NCBI GenBank assembly: GCA_021442745.1
Contig: JABUSI010000260.1
Location: 1 to 6,947, forward strand
DNA: 6,947 nucleotides
Direction: 5' to 3'
Source of the DNA: Erysipelotrichaceae bacterium
GTDB lineage: Bacteria; Bacillota_I; Bacilli_A; Erysipelotrichales; Erysipelotrichaceae
The translations under genes were made by a program, and so were the position numbers. Shown here piece after piece: positions 1 through 6,473 of the stretch; positions within the stretch are counted from its first letter, which is position 1; the number at the start of each line of letters is the position of its first letter. The notes under the pieces are model-generated. The model saw only the letters and a list, made by a program, of their open reading frames with translations, made no database searches and was not told where the DNA came from.

Positions 1-896
1 GGATTTCCGGATAAGGTTCCTGCCTGATACACCGGACCGCTTGGTGAAACCATTTCCATGATTTCTTTTTTTCCGCCATACGCACCGACCGGCAATCCGG
101 CTCCGATAATCTTACCGAAACAAGCCATATCCGGCACGATACCGAAGTATTCCTGTGCCGAACCGTATCCTAACCGGAATCCCGTAATGACTTCATCATA
201 AATCAGCACGATGCCTTCTTCGGTACACAACTGCCGTAGTGCCAGCATAAACTCTTTGTCTGCTTCCACCAGTCCCATGTTGCAGGCAACCGGTTCGATA
301 ATAATACAGGCGATTTCGTTTCGGTTGGCGTACACTTTTTCTTTTACGTCTTCGATATCGTTATACCGGCATACCAGCGTATGTTTCACGAAATCGACCG
401 GTACACCCGGACTGGTCGGTTCATTGAACGTCAATGCCCCGGAACCGGCCTGTACCAGAAGACAATCGCTGTGTCCGTGATAGTTTCCTTCAAATTTGAT
501 GATTTTATCTTTTTTCGTATACCCTCTGGCTACCCGGATGGCACTCATCGTGGCTTCCGTACCGGAATTGACCATCCGTACCATATCAAGGCCCTTGTAC
601 GCTTCGCACATCATCTTAGCCAGTTGTACTTCTTTTTTCGTCGGCAAGCCGAAGGAGGTTCCCTTACGGAATATCTCTTCGATGCCTTCGTTCAATACGT
701 CATTGCTGTGACCGAGAATCAACGGTCCCCAGCTGGAAATGTAATCGATGTATTCGTTGCCGTCTTCATCAAACACATGACTTCCTTTTCCGTGGTCGAT
801 AAATACCGGTGCCATCTGTACACTCTTGAATGCCCGTACCGGCGAATTTACGCCACCGGGAATGTACTTTACCGCTTCTTCATACGTGTTACTCAT
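1..896 (-). CDS. hemL: Glutamate-1-semialdehyde 2,1-aminomutase, 3'-truncated by window edge
   Basis: HemL is a cytosolic PLP enzyme that converts glutamate-1-semialdehyde, the product of HemA, into 5-aminolevulinate. The frame is open from an ATG at 896-894 to the left edge, giving 298 residues; the family is about 430 long, so roughly 130 C-terminal residues lie outside. Seen in the translation: the N-terminal motif IPGGVNSPVRAF (about residues 12-23), NSGTEATMSAIRVARGYT (phosphate and PLP contacts), NYHGHSD, the PLP-ring aspartate in DEVITGFR (D234), and the Schiff-base lysine in FGKIIGAGLPVGAYGG (K262). These identify HemL rather than a generic class-III aminotransferase. The start lies one base after the hemB stop (TAAGATG). 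A GAGAGGT ribosome site at 910-904 sits inside the hemB end, so translational coupling to hemB is likely. It is the last operon gene seen. Confidence 0.95.
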   Translation of the reverse strand, partial: MSNTYEEAVKYIPGGVNSPVRAFKSVQMAPVFIDHGKGSHVFDEDGNEYIDYISSWGPLILGHSNDVLNEGIEEIFRKGTSFGLPTKKEVQLAKMMCEAYKGLDMVRMVNSGTEATMSAIRVARGYTKKDKIIKFEGNYHGHSDCLLVQAGSGALTFNEPTSPGVPVDFVKHTLVCRYNDIEDVKEKVYANRNEIACIIIEPVACNMGLVEADKEFMLALRQLCTEEGIVLIYDEVITGFRLGYGSAQEYFGIVPDMACFGKIIGAGLPVGAYGGKKEIMEMVSPSGPVYQAGTLSGN

Positions 897-897
897 C

Positions 898-1860
898 TTA
901 CAGACCTCTCGCTACTTCCAGCGCAAAATACGTAATAATCATATCCGCACCGGCCCGTTTGATCGCAATCAGGGATTCTTCAATCACACTCGGATTCATT
1001 AACCCGTTCGTCACCGCCATCTTCAGCATCGCAAATTCCCCCGATACCTGATACGCACACAACGGCATATTAAACGTTTCGGAAGCTTCCTTAATGACAT
1101 CCAGATACGCCATTGCCGGTTTTACCATAATGATATCCGCTCCTTCTTCGATATCCGCCGCAATTTCCCTCATGGCTTCCTTGCCGTTATGATAATCCAT
1201 CTGATACGTTTTTCTGTCCCCGAATGACGGAGCGGAATGTGCCGCTTCCCTGAACGGTCCGTAATATGCCGACGCATATTTCGCACTGTATCCCATAATC
1301 GGTAACGTTTCGTATCCGGCTTCATCCAATGCCGACCGCAATGCCTGAATGTGACCGTCCATCATATCACTAGGGGCAATCATATCAATTCCCGCTTTCG
1401 CATACGAAACCGCGATCTTCTGTAAATATTTCAGCGTTTCATCGTTTTTCACATAACCGCATTCATCCAGAATACCGCAATGGCCATGCGACGTATATTC
1501 GCACATGCAGACATCTCCGATTACGTACATGTCCGGACAATAGGCCTTAATGGTACGAATTGCATTCTGTACGACACCATGGTCATGGTACGCTTCCGAA
1601 CCGACTTCATCCTTATGATCCGGAATTCCGAACAGAAGACACGCCTTTACACCGGCTGCATTCATTTCATCCACCACTTCATGCAGTCTGTCACAGGAAT
1701 AATGATAGTTTCCCGGTAACGAAGAAATTTCATTTCGGATTCCCGTTCCTTCCACAACGAAAACCGGATAAATCAGATCTTCCTTATGAAGAGTCGTTTC
1801 CTTGATTAAATTGCGGATAACCGCATTACTGCGCAACCGTCTTCCTCTGTAAAAACTCAT
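898..1860 (-). CDS. hemB: Porphobilinogen synthase (5-aminolevulinate dehydratase), zinc type
   Basis: HemB condenses two 5-aminolevulinate molecules into porphobilinogen in the cytosol. The 320-residue product is full length for the family. It carries the catalytic-zinc cysteines in DVCMCEYTSHGHCG (C118, C120, C128), which mark it as a zinc-dependent enzyme rather than the magnesium type with an aspartate-rich site. The two active-site lysines are K194 (MGYSAKYASAYYGPFREA) and K247 (DIIMVKPAMAYLD); residue numbers match the usual bacterial numbering. The N-terminal FYRGRRLR is also typical. The ATG at 1860-1858 overlaps the stop of the upstream fusion gene as ATGA. It is preceded by GGAGG at 1872-1868 with a 7-base spacer, so the start is well supported. 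It lies between the cobA-hemD fusion and hemL in one operon. No missing residue or other oddity was seen. Confidence 0.98.
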   Translation of the reverse strand: MSFYRGRRLRSNAVIRNLIKETTLHKEDLIYPVFVVEGTGIRNEISSLPGNYHYSCDRLHEVVDEMNAAGVKACLLFGIPDHKDEVGSEAYHDHGVVQNAIRTIKAYCPDMYVIGDVCMCEYTSHGHCGILDECGYVKNDETLKYLQKIAVSYAKAGIDMIAPSDMMDGHIQALRSALDEAGYETLPIMGYSAKYASAYYGPFREAAHSAPSFGDRKTYQMDYHNGKEAMREIAADIEEGADIIMVKPAMAYLDVIKEASETFNMPLCAYQVSGEFAMLKMAVTNGLMNPSVIEESLIAIKRAGADMIITYFALEVARGL

Positions 1861-3251
1861 AAATCTTCCTCCACTAACTTCACCATTGCCGATTTATCCG
1901 CAACGGAACTTTCCAGTATTCTGACCTCGCCGTACGCTTTACGGATGGCTTTGGTCGTGTGTGCCCCGATGGACACAAACGTATCAATCACCGCATCACT
2001 TGCTGCATGATACCGCTCTACCGAACTTGCCGACGTAAACAGACCATACCGGTAATGCTTTGACGTGTTTTCAATCGAAACCGATGCGTTTTCATACACC
2101 ACCAGCTCTTCTTCACAGATATCCACGTTACTCGGTAAACTTCCCCGTACCAGTACCATCGGTAAATCGGAAGCCACTTCTTTATTGATACATGCACTAT
2201 CCGCTTTACTCGGCATACAATCCGTCACAAGTCCGTAAGATGCCAGCGTATCCCTTGTCTTTTCACCGATGCACACAAACTTCGAACCGCTTAACTTCCG
2301 GATGTCCTGCATCTTCGAAATGTAATTTTTCATAAACCCGACCACACCGTGTTTGGACGTAAACACAAAGGTTTTCGGTAAATCCGGAATATCGGCATCC
2401 AGATACCGCACGTTACCCGTAATCACTTCTTCCACCGAACACTGCGGTAAATGGTCCGTAAAATAATGATCTTCCCCGACCATCGTTGCCAGTACTTTCG
2501 GACGGTTTCTCATTTTATCATAGAAATTCAATACCGGTTGCATCGTCACCACATTACCGACAACGATGATTCCCGGATTTTCCAGCGGATCCTTCTCAAA
2601 TTCTTCCAGAACACCATCTAATGTGGAAACCAGTACCTTCTGATCTTCCATGCTCGCCTTGGAAACAATCGCTACCGGAGTAGACGGATCTTTTCCTGCC
2701 GCCAGTAATCCGTTGACGATATCATTTCTTCTTGCCATCGACATCAAAAATACATACGTCCGGGTATCGTCCAGCATTTCTTCAAAACAGAAATCCCTCA
2801 TCGTATCCTTAGCCAGTACACCCGTATACACACAGAACGAATTGGCTAATCCCCGATGGGTAATCGGAATGCCCGCATATGCTAATCCTGCCATCACCGA
2901 AGACAATCCCGGTACAACCTCAAAATCCACACCGGCATCATACAATGCCTGTCCTTCTTCGCCTCCCCGGCCGAATACGTACACATCTCCACCTTTCAGG
3001 CGGACAACCGTATCATATTCTTTGGATTTTTCCACCAGCAACGCATTCATTTCTTCCTGCGGGATAGCATGATTGTGAGCTTTCTTCCCGGCATATATCA
3101 GCTCACAGCCGGCTTTGACTTCCTTCAGAATCCGGTTATCAATCAATTGATCGTAAATCATACAATCCGCTTTCCGGATACATTCCAATGCCTTCACCGT
3201 ATACAGGTCCAACGCACCCGGTCCGGCACCGATCAGATATACCTTACCCAT
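1857..3251 (-). CDS. cobA-hemD: Bifunctional uroporphyrinogen-III C-methyltransferase / uroporphyrinogen-III synthase fusion
   Basis: This is a two-domain cytosolic enzyme of 464 residues. Residues 1 to about 243 are a CobA/SUMT domain that transfers two methyl groups from SAM to uroporphyrinogen III to give precorrin-2. It shows the N-terminal GAGPG loop (8-12), VRLKGGDVYVFGRGGEE (83-99), VVPGLSSVMAG (112-122) and GIPITHRG (127-134). Residues from about 248 to 464 are a HemD domain that cyclises hydroxymethylbilane. It is weakly conserved as usual, with FTSKHGVVGFM (297-307), CIGEKTRDTLASYG (327-340), YGLFTSASSVERY (402-414) and VSIGAHTTKAI (426-436). Such fusions are known in Firmicutes siroheme and cobalamin loci. 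Odd: the SAM loop reads GPGALDL where GPGD(P/E)xL is usual. The ATG overlaps the hemC stop by 8 bases, with AAGGTGG at 3264-3258 and a 6-base spacer. Its product feeds siroheme or corrinoid synthesis rather than heme via HemE. Confidence 0.95.
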   Translation of the reverse strand: MGKVYLIGAGPGALDLYTVKALECIRKADCMIYDQLIDNRILKEVKAGCELIYAGKKAHNHAIPQEEMNALLVEKSKEYDTVVRLKGGDVYVFGRGGEEGQALYDAGVDFEVVPGLSSVMAGLAYAGIPITHRGLANSFCVYTGVLAKDTMRDFCFEEMLDDTRTYVFLMSMARRNDIVNGLLAAGKDPSTPVAIVSKASMEDQKVLVSTLDGVLEEFEKDPLENPGIIVVGNVVTMQPVLNFYDKMRNRPKVLATMVGEDHYFTDHLPQCSVEEVITGNVRYLDADIPDLPKTFVFTSKHGVVGFMKNYISKMQDIRKLSGSKFVCIGEKTRDTLASYGLVTDCMPSKADSACINKEVASDLPMVLVRGSLPSNVDICEEELVVYENASVSIENTSKHYRYGLFTSASSVERYHAASDAVIDTFVSIGAHTTKAIRKAYGEVRILESSVADKSAMVKLVEEDL

Positions 3252-4131
3252 GGTTTTCCACCTTCTTTTTCAACTCCAAAGCCAGATTACGGATATTCTC
3301 TTCAATCTGTTCCGTAAACCAAGCTTCTTTTCTGACAATATATAACGATTCATCCCCGCACATCGCATAAACGTGACAGCCGCATTCATCCGATTCCACA
3401 TGACACGCCACCGGCAGATGACAACTGCCGTTTACCGTTTCCAGAAACAGCCGTTCGTACTGCATTCTTTTTGTCGTCAGCGGATCGACAATCCGTTCAA
3501 TCAGCGGTAAATATTCGCAATCCTTATGCACCTCAATGGCCAGGATTCCCTGTCCGCAAGCCGGAATCATTTCTTCATACGTAAATACTTTCCCGATCCG
3601 ATGCGTCAGATTCATCCGGTTCAATCCGGCCACTGCCATCACAATCGCATCGTATTGCCCGTCATCCAGTTTCTGCAAACGGGTTAAAATGTTTCCCCGG
3701 ATATCCCGGATATCCAGATCCGGCCGCATGGCCAGTAACTGCGCTTTTCTTCTTGCCGAACCCGTTCCGACAACTGCCCCGGCCGGTAATTCTTCCATGC
3801 TGTGGTACTTGTCGGAAAATACGATACAATCCCGGGCATCGTTACACGCAATCGTTCCCGTTAATACCAGATCTTCTCCCAATTCCGACGGCATATCCTT
3901 TAAGGAATGCACCGCCAGATCAATCGTATGTTCCCTCAGTTCCTTTTCGATTTCCATCGTAAACAAGCCCTTGGACCCGATGGCACCCAAAGGACGGTCC
4001 AGAATCCGGTCTCCTTTGGTAGAAATGACTTGAATCTGTACGTTTAACGTATCGTTAATCGTTTCCAACGCCTGTTTTACTTCTTCACTTTGCGCCAGTG
4101 CCAGCGCTGAACCTCTGCTTCCGATAATCAT
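3244..4131 (-). CDS. hemC: Hydroxymethylbilane synthase (porphobilinogen deaminase)
   Basis: HemC polymerises four porphobilinogens into the linear tetrapyrrole hydroxymethylbilane, using a covalently bound dipyrromethane primer. The 295-residue length is normal, though slightly short. Motifs seen in order: IGSRGSALALAQS (3-15), ISTKGDRILDRPL (37-49), GSKGLFTMEIEKEL (52-65), the catalytic-aspartate segment DLAVHSLKDMPSEL with D79 (71-84), GTGSARRKAQL (122-132), DIRGNILTRLQKLDDGQYDAIVMAVAGLNRM (143-173), PACGQGILAIEV (190-201), and the cofactor cysteine in NGSCHLPVA (C237). That last motif is usually GGC(x)xP, so glycine is replaced by serine here. The C-terminal domain has several further cysteines (C243, C250, C252, C258). 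The ATG at 4131-4129 overlaps the hemA stop as ATGA. An AAGGGG ribosome site lies at 4145-4140 with an 8-base spacer, which suggests coupled translation. Confidence 0.97.
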   Translation of the reverse strand: MIIGSRGSALALAQSEEVKQALETINDTLNVQIQVISTKGDRILDRPLGAIGSKGLFTMEIEKELREHTIDLAVHSLKDMPSELGEDLVLTGTIACNDARDCIVFSDKYHSMEELPAGAVVGTGSARRKAQLLAMRPDLDIRDIRGNILTRLQKLDDGQYDAIVMAVAGLNRMNLTHRIGKVFTYEEMIPACGQGILAIEVHKDCEYLPLIERIVDPLTTKRMQYERLFLETVNGSCHLPVACHVESDECGCHVYAMCGDESLYIVRKEAWFTEQIEENIRNLALELKKKVENHG

Positions 4132-5327
4132 TTCTCATTCCCCTTGATACCCGTTAATTGTAACACCAAATCCACCTGATTTTCATCTTCCATCACTTCT
4201 TCACTGACGGCACAGACGGACGCCGTTGCCATTCGCACAAACGTCGTATGCAAGACTTTCCGTAAAATGTGTTCTTCCCTGGCATCCAGTGTCAGTTTGG
4301 ATACCAACGTATCGTATGTATTCTGATAAATTTCATCATAGCGCTGACGAATCTGCTTCTTCAGATTGTCTCCCTTCATCGAACGCAATTCATGAAAGAT
4401 TTCCTGTGTTGCCCTCTCCGATTCTTCTTCAATCTTCGTCACCAGTTCCTTACGAACGGATAATTCCTGTTTCGCAACGTCTTGCAGCTGATCCATCGCA
4501 ACCAGAGAAACACCTTCCAACTCCTCTACGGAAGACTCAATATCCCGTGGCATTGCCAGATCCACACATACCAGCGGCTTAAGCAGACTCAGCTTCTCTT
4601 TGGTGAAAATACAGTGCGGACTACCCGTAGCACTCACCAGAATATCACACGCTTCCAAAGCAGCATACCGGTCATCAAAAGAGACATACGTAACCTTGTC
4701 ATTCAAAGCCGTCTGTACCTTTTCGTACGTCCGGTTGACCAGAACAATCCGATATCCTTCCAGATACTTCAGCATCAGCTGACTCATTTCCCCGAACCCG
4801 CACACCATAATCACGCTGTCGTCTTTCAGGTGTTTTTTCAGATACATATAGGCAATGTACGATACGGATAACGGATGACTGCTTAACGCATACGTACTTC
4901 TCATGTTCTTTCCAAAGGATAAGACACGCTGAAAAATATGGTATAACTCCTTGCAACCGAATTGATGATGTAACGTAAAATCCAGACTTTCCTTAATCTG
5001 ATGCAATATCTGGTCTTCTCCGATGACTAAGGAATGAATGCCGCAGCTGACCTGCAGTATATGCCGCAAGGCATCCTCCTGTTCATATACGTACAATCCC
5101 GGATCTTCACTGTGGAAGTAGTCCAGAATCTGATTTTTCACCCAACTGCCCTCTTTATCGTCATCCAGAATGCAACAGACTTCCGACCGGTTGCACGTTG
5201 ATAACAGTAAACAAGGTACTTGAAGCTGCACGGAAAAAGCAAGCTTATCACTGTCCCGGAAGTAAAAAGCTTTTCTTGTATCCATATCACATACGGTATG
5301 ATCCATACCACAAACGACAAACTTCAT
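4128..5327 (-). CDS. hemA: Glutamyl-tRNA reductase
   Basis: HemA reduces glutamyl-tRNA(Glu) to glutamate-1-semialdehyde with NADPH. It is the first committed step of tetrapyrrole synthesis and usually the flux-controlling one. From the chosen ATG it has 399 residues. Seen: the nucleophilic cysteine in LLSTCNRSEV (C45), the conserved histidine H89 followed by CGIHSLVIGEDQILHQIKESL (95-115), the Rossmann motif MVCGFGEMSQLML (174-186) with LVNRTYEKV (196-204), SATGSPHCIF (232-241), VDLAMPRDIE (255-264), and a helical C-terminal dimerisation domain (about 285-399). An in-frame ATG at 5342 would add five residues (MRGMC). It overlaps the only good ribosome site (AGAGGT, 5339-5334), so the start at 5327-5325 with a 6-base spacer is preferred. 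The N-terminal catalytic segment is more divergent than usual (for example GMDHTVCDMDTRK), but the core residues are kept. This is the first gene of the hem block, about 20 bases after a hairpin. Confidence 0.95.
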   Translation of the reverse strand: MKFVVCGMDHTVCDMDTRKAFYFRDSDKLAFSVQLQVPCLLLSTCNRSEVCCILDDDKEGSWVKNQILDYFHSEDPGLYVYEQEDALRHILQVSCGIHSLVIGEDQILHQIKESLDFTLHHQFGCKELYHIFQRVLSFGKNMRSTYALSSHPLSVSYIAYMYLKKHLKDDSVIMVCGFGEMSQLMLKYLEGYRIVLVNRTYEKVQTALNDKVTYVSFDDRYAALEACDILVSATGSPHCIFTKEKLSLLKPLVCVDLAMPRDIESSVEELEGVSLVAMDQLQDVAKQELSVRKELVTKIEEESERATQEIFHELRSMKGDNLKKQIRQRYDEIYQNTYDTLVSKLTLDAREEHILRKVLHTTFVRMATASVCAVSEEVMEDENQVDLVLQLTGIKGNEK

Positions 5328-5333
5328 ACACAT

Positions 5334-5339
5334 ACCTCT
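5334..5339 (-). promoter_or_regulatory. Ribosome binding site deciding the hemA start
   Basis: AGAGGT on the minus strand, 6 bases before the ATG at 5327-5325. Two other in-frame ATGs exist: one at 5342, which overlaps this site and has only hairpin sequence upstream, and one at 5333, immediately after the site and too close to it. The spacing favours 5327. Confidence 0.6.
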
Positions 5340-5347
5340 CATTTAGT

Positions 5348-5378
5348 AAAAGCTACGCGCAAAATGCGCGCAGCTTTT
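5348..5378 (-). terminator. Strong hairpin between asrC and hemA (terminator or attenuator/processing element)
   Basis: On the minus strand the arms are AAAAGCTGCGCGCA and TGCGCGTAGCTTTT with a TTT loop: 14 pairs, one of them a G-U wobble, with a GC-rich core. The run of T after the core is only four long (TTTTACTAA), and it can itself pair with the A tract of the left arm. It is therefore a weaker intrinsic terminator than usual for this direction. On the plus strand the wobble becomes an A-C mismatch, but five T follow. It lies 21 bases after the asrC stop and 20 bases before the preferred hemA start. It could end asr transcription, let part of it through, or serve as a processing or stability element; sequence alone cannot decide. 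Confidence 0.6.
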
Positions 5379-5399
5379 TATGAATTCTGATCTTATAAA

Positions 5400-6461
5400 C
5401 TAGTCACGTGGTCCGGCATGCGGATGATCCTTCAATGGGATCAGGTGGCTGTTACCACGTTGTTCGGATTCAGCCCAGTAAATCTGTTCAGCTACCAGGC
5501 ATTCCGGATTCAGTTCTACACCTTCCAGGATCATTTCCTTGAACTTATGGTAACCGGCCATATCGATCAAGTGACCGCCGTGTAAGTATTGAGGCTTGTT
5601 GTCCATTACCCATGCAGAGAACTTTGTCCAGTTACCGAACATCTGCAACAATGGTTCTTCCTTGATCCAGTTCAGGAACAGCTTACCTGCACGCGGATCC
5701 TTCTTACCGGTACGTCCGCCTAAGGTTACGCGGAAGAACTTATCTTCAGCACGTGTCCATGCACCGGTAGGACATGCGATAACACATTCACCGCAACCTA
5801 CGCAGCAGCAGGTATCCTTATCGATCTTACCGTGAGCGTTCAATGACAATACGCGGGTAGCGTGATGTCCGCATGCTTTTGCGCAGGCACCGCATCCGAT
5901 ACATCTTTCCGGATGGTATGTCATCTTGGAAACACCCATGATACCGAAATCGTTGAAGTTTGCTTTTGCACAGTCATTCGGGCATCCTGCAACAGCTATC
6001 TTGATATGATAGTGAGAAGGGAAGATCAACGGTTCGATCTTACGAGCTATGTCGGTTGTATCGATGTTCGCCTTGATACAGTGACGGTTACCGATACAAG
6101 CCATGATGTTACGGGCACCGATGGTCGGATAACCGCTCTTCGGATCCCATTCTACCTTTTCCAGACCGATACGGTTCATATCGGTATTGGATTGAGCCTG
6201 AATCTTCTGAATGTATTCAGAGATGTATTCGTTTACAGCAGGAATATCCTGATACTTGATACCCATTGCGTTCAAAGTCTGACGGGTACCGATATGGAAC
6301 AAACCATCGCCCCATGTCTTTGCGACGTGCTTTACAACGTCCAGCAAATCCGCATCCATCAGGTTACCAGGCAAACGTAATTGAAGCATGAATTCTCCAG
6401 GAACTTTGGATTGTCTGAAGCAATTCATTCTGACCTTTTTTACATTAATATCTTGATTCAT
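5400..6461 (-). CDS. asrC: Anaerobic sulfite reductase subunit C (siroheme/[4Fe-4S] catalytic subunit)
   Basis: AsrC is the catalytic subunit of the cytosolic AsrABC complex, which reduces sulfite to sulfide with electrons from NADH passed through AsrB and AsrA. From the chosen ATG it has 353 residues, slightly longer than the enterobacterial protein (about 337). The siroheme/[4Fe-4S] ligands are C122 and C128 (NIMACIGNRHC) plus C160 and C164 (AGCPNDCAKA). Two ferredoxin clusters follow: CIGCGACAKAC (C187, C190, C193, C197) and CVGCGECVIACP (C220, C223, C226, C230). The latter is preceded by two extra cysteines (C218, C219). LGGRTGKKDPRAGKLFLNW (247-265) and AEQIYWAE are family hallmarks, and the C-terminal tail is His- and Pro-rich. 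A TTG at 6479 would extend the frame by six residues, but it overlaps asrB and lacks a ribosome site. The ATG at 6461 follows a consensus AGGAGG, so it is preferred. Confidence 0.97.
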   Translation of the reverse strand: MNQDINVKKVRMNCFRQSKVPGEFMLQLRLPGNLMDADLLDVVKHVAKTWGDGLFHIGTRQTLNAMGIKYQDIPAVNEYISEYIQKIQAQSNTDMNRIGLEKVEWDPKSGYPTIGARNIMACIGNRHCIKANIDTTDIARKIEPLIFPSHYHIKIAVAGCPNDCAKANFNDFGIMGVSKMTYHPERCIGCGACAKACGHHATRVLSLNAHGKIDKDTCCCVGCGECVIACPTGAWTRAEDKFFRVTLGGRTGKKDPRAGKLFLNWIKEEPLLQMFGNWTKFSAWVMDNKPQYLHGGHLIDMAGYHKFKEMILEGVELNPECLVAEQIYWAESEQRGNSHLIPLKDHPHAGPRD

Positions 6462-6467
6462 ATTGCG

Positions 6468-6473
6468 CCTCCT
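6468..6473 (-). promoter_or_regulatory. Consensus ribosome binding site deciding the asrC start
   Basis: AGGAGG on the minus strand, 6 bases before the ATG at 6461-6459 and overlapping the asrB stop codon (TAG, 6474-6472). This rules in the ATG and argues against the upstream in-frame TTG at 6479. It is the strongest Shine-Dalgarno match in the window. Confidence 0.85.

Noticed and set aside
381..935. Plus-strand open frame of 184 codons
   Set aside because: It is antisense to hemL and the hemB end, has no ribosome site and no recognisable motif, and its composition is that of a shadow of the conserved minus-strand gene.
2650..3072. Plus-strand open frame of 140 codons, Ser/Pro/Thr-rich
   Set aside because: It lies wholly opposite the CobA domain. 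The Ser/Thr/Pro richness follows from the reverse complement of Gly/Asp/Val codons, with no independent start signal.
3695..3720. Short tandem repeat around CCCGGATATC in hemC
   Set aside because: It encodes the DIRDIRGN segment, which is part of the conserved hydroxymethylbilane synthase core, so the repeat is explained by the protein sequence.
5392..5397. Possible -10 box TATAAG (minus strand) for a hemA promoter at the asrC stop
   Set aside because: The hexamer 17 bases upstream (CATGCC) does not resemble TTGACA, and single TATAAG matches are common by chance. It is kept only as an alternative in the hairpin finding.
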